From contig CALIDI010000018.1 of NCBI GenBank assembly GCA_938023035.1, forward strand, positions 124,001 through 188,000: a stretch of DNA of 64,000 bases, in the 5' to 3' direction. The number at the start of each line of letters is the position of its first letter. Positions within the stretch are counted from its first letter, which is position 1. Under the pieces are notes generated by a model. That model saw nothing but the letters and a program-made list of their open reading frames with translations, was not told where the DNA came from and did not search any database. The translations under genes and the position numbers were made by a program. Below are positions 16,869 through 24,569 of this stretch, one piece after another. Origin of the DNA: an uncultured Leptolyngbyaceae cyanobacterium. GTDB lineage: Bacteria > Cyanobacteriota > Cyanobacteriia > Leptolyngbyales > Leptolyngbyaceae.

Positions 16869-18296
16869 TTAAGGCACACCAAAGGGATAGGGGCGATCGG
16901 GCCAAGGGCCAGGCCAACGGAGCAAAACCACCTCTTCCCGCATTTGTTCTTTGGTGGCCGTGGCTGTGCGGGTTCGAAAAAGCTCAATATCCAGCACTTC
17001 GTAGCCTAATCCTTCAGCTAATTCGGCGAGGAGTTGCCCAGTGCGAATTAAAACCTGCAAATAGGATTTTTGATCGCCCACGACGTAGGCCAGTTGAGCA
17101 CCCGATCGCAACAGCGGGCGCAACTCTGCCAGATGCCGCGCCATACCCCCAAAATAGAGAGTGACCGCCCTGGGATAGAGCCGCTCAAACCCGCTGGTCT
17201 TGCCCAATTCACAGCGACGCGCTTCGATTGTCTGGGCAATGCGCTGAATTTCTGGATGCTGCGACACCCATCCATCATCGGTGTCGGCCTTGTAGATATT
17301 GCGGGTATTCGAGCGAATCAAATTCTGCTTAAACGCCCGCAAGTTAGCCCGGTTTTTAAGCAGGCCTAGCAGTACCGACTCGAGCCGGGTAGTTCGGGTG
17401 TAGTCTTTTTCATTTGGGTAGGGTGGCGAGGTAATTACTGCGTCAATGGAGTGGGGTTGCAGGAGTCGGGGCAGTTGACGGGCATCCCCGTAGTGGATTG
17501 TGGCAGTAGCAGCCGGTAGGGCTTGCAGAGTGGGCAAATCCTGAGCGATCGCCCTCACCGCTCGCAACCAAGTCTCGACAACCGGAGCATCTGCCTTGGG
17601 TTTACCGACCCCCACCTCTGGGCCAAACCGCAGATTACTAATGTCAGTGACCAGCGCCTTTGCCAGCGCCAGGCGCAGATGGTGAGAATAATCTGCTTCT
17701 GCCGATGCAGAGAAGGAGCTAGGGCAATGAGCATAGCCTGGAGTAGGGAATACATTCGCTGCCTGGCCAGCGAACAGCCCCATCTGCTCCAGCAAAACCA
17801 ACGTCTTGTGGAGGGGTAAGGGACTAATCGAGTTTTTGAGGAGTAATTGTTGGCTATCTGCGGGCAGGGTGAGCCAATGGTTCTCTGACTGGCTCAGAGC
17901 CGCTTCGGTGGCAGTGGCAATGTCAGTCGCGATCTCGGCCAGTTGCTCTGCATCCAAGCCCCACTGGGTTTTAACGCTGCTCGCATACCATGCCATCGGA
18001 TTCGCCTCGACACCGACACTGGCAATCCCCTGCTTTTTACACTCCACCACCGTTGTACCCGTACCACAAAAGGGATCCAGCACGCACTGTTGAGGGGTAA
18101 TACCAAAGCGGGAGAGATAGGTTTGCACCAAATGAGGCGGATAAGACAAGACAAACCGATACCAACAATGGGCAGCTTGATCGGCCACCCTCACTTGGTT
18201 ACGCTCCGGGTCACCATAGGGCAAGCCCATGGCCGCATCACTTCCAGGTGGGTGCGTTGCGGCAGCGGTCACATGATTTAGCGTTGGAGGTTCCAC
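16869..18296 (-). CDS. DNA methyltransferase, N4-cytosine/N6-adenine type
   Basis: AdoMet-dependent amino-methyltransferase. The AdoMet motif DPFCGTGT is at residues 74-81 and the catalytic TSPPY at 289-293, so motif I precedes motif IV, separated by about 200 residues. TSPPY rather than DPPY favours N4-cytosine. A C-terminal segment with YFGGMARHLAELRPLLRSGAQLAYVVGDQ contributes further fold strands. No restriction endonuclease or specificity subunit is beside it, so it appears to be an orphan. The start at 18296 is the ATG of MEPPTLNHVT; a Met at residue 23 is possible. Its recognition sequence cannot be read from the sequence. Confidence 0.8.
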   Translation of the reverse strand: MEPPTLNHVTAAATHPPGSDAAMGLPYGDPERNQVRVADQAAHCWYRFVLSYPPHLVQTYLSRFGITPQQCVLDPFCGTGTTVVECKKQGIASVGVEANPMAWYASSVKTQWGLDAEQLAEIATDIATATEAALSQSENHWLTLPADSQQLLLKNSISPLPLHKTLVLLEQMGLFAGQAANVFPTPGYAHCPSSFSASAEADYSHHLRLALAKALVTDISNLRFGPEVGVGKPKADAPVVETWLRAVRAIAQDLPTLQALPAATATIHYGDARQLPRLLQPHSIDAVITSPPYPNEKDYTRTTRLESVLLGLLKNRANLRAFKQNLIRSNTRNIYKADTDDGWVSQHPEIQRIAQTIEARRCELGKTSGFERLYPRAVTLYFGGMARHLAELRPLLRSGAQLAYVVGDQKSYLQVLIRTGQLLAELAEGLGYEVLDIELFRTRTATATKEQMREEVVLLRWPGPWPDRPYPFGVP

Positions 18297-18766
18297 AGGC
18301 TTGAGGCGCAGTGCTAAAGGATTATACGTTAGCCCATTGACTCAACACAAACCGGGTCACCTTCATTCTCCCATTGAGGTCTCATCGCTGTTGCCATGCT
18401 GCTGATAATGACGGCACAACAGACAATTCACCCAGCGTTGGCGGTTGCACACTGCCTTTTATCCGTAGCTTTCTGACCAAAGCTCCATTTAGATCAACAA
18501 GTACGCATCTTCACGGGATCGGACAGGAGAAACATTTTTGAGAAAAACGCATCTTGATCACTTGAGAGGCCAACCCTGCTGAATGTTTGATCGGTTTTTT
18601 TCTACTCTCTGTGATTGTACCCGTATCAGAGAATGTTATGGATCACAATTCCGTAAGACCCCGTATCATTGATGAAGTTAGAAGAGAGCAAGATGATAGA
18701 AGTATAGAAAAGAACAATCTGACTGAAAAGGGCATCTTCATTAACCATTCCCCAAAGGAGGGAGCC
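18297..18766. other. intergenic region between methyltransferase and small membrane protein
   Basis: About 470 bases. The centre (about 18380-18492) is a family B repeat copy. The remainder holds no supported gene; the longer open frame reaching back to 18587 shows no family similarity before the ATG at 18767. Confidence 0.45.
18380..18492 (+). repeat. dispersed repeat family B, copy 2
   Basis: Blocks in order: TCATCGCTGTTGCC, GACGGCACAACAGACA, GTTGGCGGTTGCACACT, then GTAGCTTTCTGACCAAAGCT. These match the same order in copies at 355-478, 22572-22685 and 23290-23430. Non-coding. Confidence 0.6.
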
Positions 18767-18925
18767 ATGATGGAAAGGAACTCTGAAACCACACTCTTCA
18801 TTCAATCGATGATAGCGATCGCCGCTGTTTTACTGTTTGGTGCCATTAGCCTAACCTTGGTTAGCAACGTGTTTGCTCCCCGACAATTATCCCAAGTCAG
18901 CAATGTTACGACTCCGGTACAGTAA
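18767..18925 (+). CDS. small single-pass membrane protein
   Basis: Unrecognised 52-residue protein. The ATG at 18767 has an excellent ribosome-binding site (AAAGGAGGG, six bases away), which decides the start against the longer frame from 18587. A hydrophilic N-terminus (MMERNSETTLF) leads into one hydrophobic helix (about 12-38, with AIAAVLLFGAISLTLVSNVF) and a short polar tail. Size and layout are like small thylakoid or plasma-membrane subunits, but it does not match any named photosystem or cytochrome small subunit that I know. The neighbouring genes give no hint. Confidence 0.65.
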   Translation: MMERNSETTLFIQSMIAIAAVLLFGAISLTLVSNVFAPRQLSQVSNVTTPVQ

Positions 18926-19121
18926 GCACCATTCCTGAACGGGTCAATACGGTGGCCCGATCCTTTTTCACTTGATGCAAAGACAGCGGTTTCGTTTAAG
19001 ACAAACTGAATCTAGGCCAGGCATTGACCAAAACCGACAAAACCATGACTGGTCGTTTCAGCATAAACGCACTATCAGACCTCAACGTCAAACCCAAGCC
19101 AGGCTTAATTTTGACCGATTG

Positions 19122-19439
19122 CTAAAGCTCAGAGTTAGGAGTAGCAGGTTGCTCACTTTTGGTTTTCACTCCATTTACACCCCCCAATTGCTGCCTGACA
19201 TCATCAATCGCATCATTGAGTTGAGCAATCTTACCCTCCAGCTTGCGGCGTGCCAGTTCCATATCCGAGCGATGACTCCCTGAAGAAGTGGCCTTTGGAT
19301 CAGAGGGTTCCTCTTCTACGAGGGTGTCATCCTCTTGCGAAAGGCGAGAAGCAACAACAGCACCCAAAATGCCGCCGACCACCCCGCCGACGAGTGCACC
19401 TAAAAAAAAGCCACCTGCAAAGTTATCTCGTTGACTCAT
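19122..19439 (-). CDS. small glycine-rich membrane protein (YtxH-like)
   Basis: A 105-residue protein from the ATG at 19439 (MSQRDNFAGG). The N-terminal hydrophobic segment (about 6-33) is Gly/Ala-rich with repeated GALVGGVVGGILGAVVAS motifs, as in YtxH-type stress-related proteins. An acidic, Ser-rich linker follows, then a C-terminal amphipathic helix (about 60-88, ELARRKLEGKIAQLNDAIDDVRQQL). Probably anchored in the plasma membrane with the coiled coil outside the bilayer. It lies downstream of upp on the same strand by 35 bases and may be cotranscribed. The function is unknown. Confidence 0.7.
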   Translation of the reverse strand: MSQRDNFAGGFFLGALVGGVVGGILGAVVASRLSQEDDTLVEEEPSDPKATSSGSHRSDMELARRKLEGKIAQLNDAIDDVRQQLGGVNGVKTKSEQPATPNSEL

Positions 19440-19474
19440 GCTGTAGACCGTCTCCACCAATATTTTTTATTCTG

Positions 19475-20125
19475 TCATGTTCCAAAGGTGCGATCGCCCG
19501 CATCTCCCAAACCCGGAACAATGAAACCATTATCATTCAAGGATTCGTCAATCATTGCTGCAAAAATATTTAAACTTGGGTAATGACTCCCCAGTTTTTG
19601 GAGGGCGATCGGGGCCGCCACGACAGAAATGATCCGTACAAAGGCAGGATCAACACCGCGCTGCGTTAACTCAGCCATGGTGGCCAACATCGTGCCACCG
19701 GTAGCTAACATCGGTTCCGTAATCAAAACGCGGGTTTGAGGATGAAACTGCTGGGGCAACTTATTCAAATAACAAGTTGGCTCTAGAGTTTCTTCATCAC
19801 GGGCAAACCCAATGTGGTAAACCGATGCCAAGGGTAGGAGGGTCTGCGCTCCATCTAAAAGCGCCAGCCCTGCCCGCAAAACTGGTACAACCGCAACGGG
19901 AATTTCAGGGTCAATAAACGTGGCAGGGCAGGGAGCCAGAGGCGTCTCAATCATCACATCGCGGGTAGGCAGCCACTCCCGCACCGCTTCATAGGTCAGC
20001 CAACGACCTAATTCGGTCATGGCACTGCGAAACAGGGTTGTCGGAGTAGTGGCATCGCGTGCAACCCCTAACCAGTGCTTGATCAGCGGATGAGGGGGAA
20101 CATAGACACGCAATTGCAAAGTCAT
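19475..20125 (-). CDS. upp: uracil phosphoribosyltransferase
   Basis: Salvages uracil by forming UMP from uracil and PRPP in the cytoplasm. The PRPP-binding segment ITEPMLATGGTMLATMAEL and the uracil-binding C-terminal part (GLGDAGDRTFGT) are present, as are PVLRAGLALLDG and YHIGFARDEET in the middle. The 216 residues fit the family (about 208-216). The ATG at 20125 starts MTLQLRVYVPPHPLIKHWL, a typical N-terminus for the cyanobacterial form. A small YtxH-like gene follows. No pyrR or uracil permease is adjacent. Confidence 0.93.
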   Translation of the reverse strand: MTLQLRVYVPPHPLIKHWLGVARDATTPTTLFRSAMTELGRWLTYEAVREWLPTRDVMIETPLAPCPATFIDPEIPVAVVPVLRAGLALLDGAQTLLPLASVYHIGFARDEETLEPTCYLNKLPQQFHPQTRVLITEPMLATGGTMLATMAELTQRGVDPAFVRIISVVAAPIALQKLGSHYPSLNIFAAMIDESLNDNGFIVPGLGDAGDRTFGT

Positions 20126-21021
20126 AGGAGTTTGATAGAGACGAGAGGCTGATTAAGAAGCGCGCACTGAGTATTCCCTGCATCTACTCTGCCAAACGGG
20201 AACCGCAGGCAATAAAACTCCCCCTATTGTACGAGGGCACTCTCAAGGGATCAGAGTCATTTAAGCATACTTTCGGTCAAACGCAGACTCATTCAGGCGG
20301 CTAAAGCCATTTGCCCGGCAAGTCTAGTTACCCCAGTGGTTGCCATTCCAGCGTTCCAGCAAAGAAATTTTGACGAGCATCTTGATACAGGTTCTCAAAA
20401 TTTCTCCTGGGTTCACTTGCCGCCCCTTGCTGACTGACAAAACTTTTTTTGCTGGCGGCTCGAAGCCGCGCCTACAGGGGCAAAACCCGCCTACGCAGGT
20501 TTTCGGTAAGGGTAGAGAGCTAACGCAGGCCGACTGCGTTGATGTCGCAACGGTTTCGACCGCCCGGTGCCCAGTTTTTGTCAGTCGACCAGCTTGCCGC
20601 CCCCTAGTTACCCGGCAAATTGATCGCCCTAGCCACCGGGTGCAAGAGGAAACCCTCTGACTGGGAGCGGATTACCCCTTCCTTTAAACCTCCAGATGAT
20701 TTCGGCAGTGTTCCCAGGCGGGGCACCGCCCCACTGTTTCCTTTTGTCCAGTAACTGGGATTTCCTGCTTACCTGGAGTTTACTTAATTTGACAAACTAT
20801 CAGGGATAGCCCAATCGCCCCGCTGGGAAATCACACATTCTATTGACAATAGTTTTCAACAAGGTTATGGTTATTTCAGTGTTCTCCTCTCTAAAGGATC
20901 GGCAGGCGGGATTGGATTGCGATTGCAGCCAGTCCCTTTTTGTTTGGCGATTCGGTCAATAAGTCGGCCCCGCTTCCCGTTAGACTAGAGATTGGCTATT
21001 TTTACGCAATCTCAAACCTCC
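20126..21021. other. intergenic region between upp and crtH
   Basis: About 900 bases without a supported gene. The left half contains a MITE-like insertion (20416-20604). The right half has short GC-rich hairpins near 20730 (GGGGC/GCCCC) and then the crtH upstream region. A 106-codon frame at 20340-20660 runs through the insertion and looks non-coding. Confidence 0.5.
20416..20604 (+). mobile_element. MITE-like insertion with inverted repeats and 11-bp direct repeats
   Basis: The 11-mer CTTGCCGCCCC occurs at 20416-20426 and again at 20593-20603. Just inside are inverted repeats: GACTGACAAAACT (20432-20444) and its reverse complement with one extra A (20573-20586). The inner part carries GCGGCT/AGCCGC and AAAACC/GGTTTT hairpins and no transposase. 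This is the structure of a short non-autonomous element with a target duplication, though an 11-bp duplication is long and would suit an IS4-like mobiliser. Confidence 0.6.
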
Positions 21022-22569
21022 ATGACCCTTTTTGCTTCTGTTCCTTCCACAACGTCTGCTCCAGTTGAACCCATACCCCAAGTTTGGGATGCGATCGTGA
21101 TCGGTTCGGGGATTGGTGGCCTGGTCACCGCAACTCAGTTGGCAGCAAAGGGAGCGAAAGTACTGGTTTTGGAACGCTACCTGATTCCAGGAGGGAGTGC
21201 TGGTTACTTTGAGCGCAACGGCTATCGGTTTGATGTCGGGGCTTCGATGATTTTTGGGTTGGGGACTCAAGGCACCACAAATTTATTAACCCGTGCCCTG
21301 GCCACGGTCGGAACTCACCTAGAAACCATTCCTGACCCCGTGCAAATTCATTATCATTTGCCGAATGATCTGGATGTGAAAGTCAGTCGAGATTATGAGA
21401 ATTTTTTGCAAGTATTGATTGCCCGATTTCCCCAAGAGGCAAAGGGGATTCGGCAATTTTACGGGGAATGCTGGCAGGTGTTTCATTGCCTGAATGCGAT
21501 GGAATTGCTTTCCCTGGAAGAACCTCGGTACTTGGCCCGGGTTTTCTTTCAGCATCCTTTGGCCTGTCTAGGGCTGGTGAAGTATCTACCGCAGAATGTA
21601 GGAGAAATTGCCCGGCGTTACATCCACGACCCTGTTCTGCTTAAGTTTATTGACATGGAGTGCTATTGCTGGTCGGTGGTACCCGCTGACATGACCCCAA
21701 TGATTAATGCGGGCATGGTCTTTAGCGATCGCCACTATGGTGGCATTAACTACCCCAAAGGAGGTGTGGGCAAAATTGCCGAGAAATTAGTGGAAGGTTT
21801 AAAAAAACATCACGGCCAGATCCGCTATAAAGCGAGGGTCTCCCAAATCTTGCTGGAAAAGGGCAAAGCCGTAGGGGTGCAACTGGCCAACGGGGAAATC
21901 TACCGGGCAAAGCGCATTATTTCCAATTCCACCCGCTGGGATACCTTTGAAAAGTTATTGCCGCATGACCAAATGCCCCCAGCAGAGCGCCGCTGGCAAA
22001 GGCGTTATCGCAAGTCTCCCAGCTTTCTCAGTTTGCATTTAGGGGTGAAGGCTGAGGCCCTGCCAGCGGGCACCGAGTGTCACCATATCCTGCTACAGGA
22101 TTGGGCCAATCTAGAAGCTCCAGAAGGCACTATTTTTGTTTCAATTCCCACCCTACTCGACCCTGATTTGGCACCAGCGGGACACCACATTATTCATACC
22201 TTTACCCCCAGTTGGTTGGAAGACTGGCAGAACTTGTCGCCAACGGCTTATCAGCAAAAAAAAGAAGTCGCTGCCGAGCAGTTAATTCATCGACTAGAGC
22301 AGATCTTTCCTCGCCTTTCTCAGTATCTGGATTATCAAGAAGTTGGCACCCCCCGTACCCATCGCCGTTTTTTAGGACGCATAGATGGTACCTATGGACC
22401 GATTCCCGCTCGCAAGTTATCTGGTTTGTTGGGCATGCCCTTTAACCGAACTTCAGTGCCAGGCCTTTACTGTGTGGGAGATAGTACCTTTCCAGGGCAG
22501 GGCTTAAATGCCGTCGCTTTTTCTGGCTTTGCCTGTGCTCATCGCGTCGCAGTTGACTTGGGGTTATAG
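21022..22569 (+). CDS. crtH: carotenoid cis-trans isomerase
   Basis: Flavoprotein converting poly-cis lycopene (prolycopene) to all-trans lycopene in the cyanobacterial/plant carotenoid route, membrane-associated. The N-terminal FAD-binding motif [27 protein letters not shown] is followed by [25 protein letters not shown]. The C-terminal FAD segment reads [21 protein letters not shown]. The 515 residues from the ATG at 21022 match CrtISO. A TTG at 20992 would add ten residues but has no support. The phytoene desaturase CrtI is excluded by the CrtISO-type [20 protein letters not shown] and [13 protein letters not shown] segments. No other carotenoid gene is nearby. Confidence 0.93.
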   Translation: MTLFASVPSTTSAPVEPIPQVWDAIVIGSGIGGLVTATQLAAKGAKVLVLERYLIPGGSAGYFERNGYRFDVGASMIFGLGTQGTTNLLTRALATVGTHLETIPDPVQIHYHLPNDLDVKVSRDYENFLQVLIARFPQEAKGIRQFYGECWQVFHCLNAMELLSLEEPRYLARVFFQHPLACLGLVKYLPQNVGEIARRYIHDPVLLKFIDMECYCWSVVPADMTPMINAGMVFSDRHYGGINYPKGGVGKIAEKLVEGLKKHHGQIRYKARVSQILLEKGKAVGVQLANGEIYRAKRIISNSTRWDTFEKLLPHDQMPPAERRWQRRYRKSPSFLSLHLGVKAEALPAGTECHHILLQDWANLEAPEGTIFVSIPTLLDPDLAPAGHHIIHTFTPSWLEDWQNLSPTAYQQKKEVAAEQLIHRLEQIFPRLSQYLDYQEVGTPRTHRRFLGRIDGTYGPIPARKLSGLLGMPFNRTSVPGLYCVGDSTFPGQGLNAVAFSGFACAHRVAVDLGL

Positions 22570-22571
22570 TC

Positions 22572-22685
22572 ATGGCTCTGTTTCTCTTGGCGACGGCGAG
22601 TCTAGAAGCCGACCCAGCATAGGTAGTTGGGCAATAGGCTTTGTCTACAGCATTTTGACCAAAGCGGCATAAACGCTCGGTCAAT
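22572..22685 (+). repeat. dispersed repeat family B, copy 3
   Basis: Located immediately after the crtH stop. Shared blocks: TCTCTTGGCGACGGC, GACCCAGCAT, GGTAGTTGGGCA, and CAGCATTTTGACCAAAGCG. Order and spacing are as in the other copies. Non-coding. Confidence 0.55.
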
Positions 22686-22686
22686 A

Positions 22687-22914
22687 TCAGTCAACTACTC
22701 GCAGCCGTCCAGCACGCAGTAAGTCAAACACCTGATTAATTAGAACCTCGTCATGGGCTGTGATTATCTTTTTTTGCAGCAGTGCCTGCATAAACCGTTG
22801 TTGGGTCACTCGGTTAATTTTGCCGGATTCCATAATGGCTCTGAATAATGACTGAATTTCGTTCAGGGCTGGCTGGGAATGGCTCTCTTGATGTTTTTTG
22901 GAAAATGCACTCAT
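22687..22914 (-). CDS. conserved-looking small hypothetical protein
   Basis: A 75-residue frame from the ATG at 22914 (MSAFSKKHQESH). It is hydrophilic and largely helical, with EIQSLFRAIMESGKINRVTQQRFMQALL and ALLQKKIITAHDEVLINQVFDLLRAGRLRVVD. The N-terminal 20 residues look disordered. The composition is protein-like and the C-terminus has the pattern of short cyanobacterial hypothetical proteins, but I cannot name the family. There are no membrane segments. It is convergent with crtH, with a repeat copy between. Confidence 0.6.
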   Translation of the reverse strand: MSAFSKKHQESHSQPALNEIQSLFRAIMESGKINRVTQQRFMQALLQKKIITAHDEVLINQVFDLLRAGRLRVVD

Positions 22915-23149
22915 GTCAGTATTCAAAATTCAAACGGTGGGACAATCTCAGGGAAGCAGTGAGTCTCTGTCGGGGTGATTGACGATATGAAGACACGGTC
23001 AGCCAACCAGCCTGCTTGAAGGTCTCGCTGACTTTGGGTAAAGCGATTCGCCTTATTCATCTACCAACACTAGATGAGCGGTGCGATCGCCATCCGTAAC
23101 CACCCCAAAAGATGTTTTAATTCAAACAAATTTCCCCCTCTCAAAACAG

Positions 23150-23193
23150 TGAAAAATCACTGAAAACCCTCTGAAAACTCTATGAAAACTCTA
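23150..23193. repeat. four tandem 11-bp repeats with phased A-tracts
   Basis: TGAAAAATCAC, TGAAAACCCTC, TGAAAACTCTA and TGAAAACTCTA follow each other without gaps, then TGG. Each starts TGAAAA, so four A-tracts are spaced exactly 11 bp apart, close to one helical turn. Such phasing produces intrinsic DNA bending and may also form a tandem protein-binding site. The first unit also forms half of a CAGTGA/TCACTG hairpin. Confidence 0.85.
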
Positions 23194-23289
23194 TGGTATT
23201 GGCTTTGGAGAAACGCGCTTGGTGGTTAAAACCGCGACTATTGAAATGAAGTCCACTGACATGGCTCCTAGTCAACCAGCTATTGACCG

Positions 23290-23430
23290 AGCCTGATACT
23301 ATCGCTGTCGCCGTGTCTCTGATGGCGACGACCAGGCAGAAAACTGACCTAGTCTAGCAGTTGAGCACTGGCTTTTTGCCCGCAGCGTTCTGACCTGAGC
23401 TATCGCTCGGCATTTCTGGCAAACGCTGAG
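23290..23430 (+). repeat. dispersed repeat family B, copy 4
   Basis: Contains GTCGCC (23308-23313) and GGCGAC forming an inverted repeat around 11 bases. CCTAGTC, AGCAGTTGAGCACTGGC and CGTTCTGACCTGAGC follow, in the same order as the other copies. It abuts the family A copy. Confidence 0.6.
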
Positions 23431-23632
23431 TCGGCTAAGGCATGAGTCTGGCTGCCCTCCCTTCCTTTTCTTGAATGCCTGTTAGGGCTATACCCCTCTC
23501 CCACTCTGGGACTTATCCACCCGCTCTCAAGATACAAGCGCTTCAATCCGGCTTCCTTGCTGGATGGGGAAGGAGCTAGGAGATGAGCGTGACTGAGGCT
23601 AGCCCAGACATTTCTGCCTGGCTGTATTAGGT
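23430..23632 (+). repeat. dispersed repeat family A, copy 3
   Basis: Runs from TCGGCTAAGGCATGAGTCTGG through CTTTTCTTGAATGCCTGTTA, AGGGCTATACCCCTCTC and GCGCTTCAATCCGGCTTCC to GGCTAGCCCAGACATTTCTG. Blocks and order match copies 1 and 2. It has an extra inner stretch near 23510-23545. Confidence 0.7.
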
Positions 23633-23656
23633 TCTAAGCTAGGGAACGAGAAACAA

Positions 23657-23700
23657 TGTTAATCAGAGCTTGTTAATCAGAGCTTTATTAATCAAAGCTT
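23657..23700. repeat. triple 14-16-bp tandem repeat
   Basis: TGTTAATCAGAGCT occurs twice in direct tandem (23657-23670, 23671-23684). It is followed by a third degenerate unit, TTATTAATCAAAGCTT. About 300 bases upstream of the next gene. Could be a replication-slippage product or a regulator array. Confidence 0.75.
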
Positions 23701-23997
23701 TACCCAGGGTGAGGCAATTTTAGACAGCCCTTTACGCAGGTAGAGGCGGAAGTTTGTATGGTAGGAGAAGTTCAGGGTGATCGCAAAATCTCTACGTGTA
23801 TCTTCTGAATCGTTTTTGACCCGCTTTTAAGTAGCTCACTGCATCTAAGTTTCGAGAGTCTATCATCTTTTCCGTACATGACTCGGAATTGTTATACCCT
23901 TTAAGGTTTTGATTTCAGATTTAGACTGGCAAAAATTTTGTGCCATCCGGCTGTTTACACCCTATTTGCTCTCCATTCTGCTTAACCTCGGATTTCT

Positions 23998-24300
23998 ATG
24001 TCTGATCATGCTTCCCGTTTGTTGCCAATATTCCGTTCTTTCCATGACGGTCGCTGGGACTGGTTAACGCCCTTTCGTCATCATCTGGATAATCTGGAAA
24101 TTCGCGATCGCCGCCTAGCCTATCTCCTTTACCGATTAATCCCCGGAGAATGCCCCTTTGAGCGCGATATTGTGATATTCGGTCGCAGGGTGGTGCACAT
24201 CCCTCCTCTCTGCAAACTCAACCCTCTCTACGAGCAATTGGTTGGCTTGCGGTTTCGTTCTCACTGCTACTTGGTTGATGTTTGTGGTGAGCAGGTTTAA
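23998..24300 (+). CDS. Mo-dependent nitrogenase C-terminal-like protein
   Basis: A 100-residue protein of the small cyanobacterial family annotated as Mo-dependent nitrogenase C-terminal domain. The diagnostic stretch is complete: LDNLEIRDRRLAYLLYRLIPGECPFERDI, VHIPPLCKLNPLYEQLVGLRFRSHCYL and a DVCGE end. Despite the name these stand-alone proteins are found in many cyanobacteria, including non-diazotrophs, and their function is not established. Cysteines in ECPFER, PPLCKL and DVCGE could bind metal. The ATG at 23998 is the only start before the conserved region. No nif genes are in the window. Confidence 0.82.
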   Translation: MSDHASRLLPIFRSFHDGRWDWLTPFRHHLDNLEIRDRRLAYLLYRLIPGECPFERDIVIFGRRVVHIPPLCKLNPLYEQLVGLRFRSHCYLVDVCGEQV

Positions 24301-24569
24301 GGCAAAAAGTCATGGCTCATGGGGTGGGCCTAAATTAACCCCATGCCTAGATGACAGAAAGGCTAAGGAATCAGGGTTCTACCACCTGAAACCCAGCCCC
24401 AGAGGCATCTCTCGGTGCCGTCCGTGTCTCTGGGGTAGAGCGATCAGGTTTACCGCTTGATTCATCTGTATTCTTAATGAGTCATCCCCAGAAAAGGATG
24501 ATGCCTAACTTCTCACTGGTGAGAGTGCACGGGTTCTCGGCAGCCGCTCAAATCTGATTAACTCTGACG

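Larger units (their letters stand above)
22927..23997. other. 1-kb repeat-rich intergenic region
   Basis: No gene is supported. In order it contains four 11-bp tandem repeats (23150-23193), a family B copy (23290-23430), a family A copy (23430-23632), and a triple 14-bp tandem repeat (23657-23700). An AT-rich upstream segment of the next gene follows. Confidence 0.6.

Noticed and set aside
20340-20660. 106-codon open frame between upp and crtH
   Set aside because: It crosses the MITE-like element and its flanking repeats, and its composition is not protein-like.
22927-23997. CRISPR array in the repeat-rich spacer
   Set aside because: The tandem units are 11 and 14 bp without spacers and no cas genes are present.
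23998-24300. Evidence that the organism fixes nitrogen
   Set aside because: The stand-alone Mo-nitrogenase C-terminal family also occurs in non-diazotrophic cyanobacteria and no nif gene is seen.
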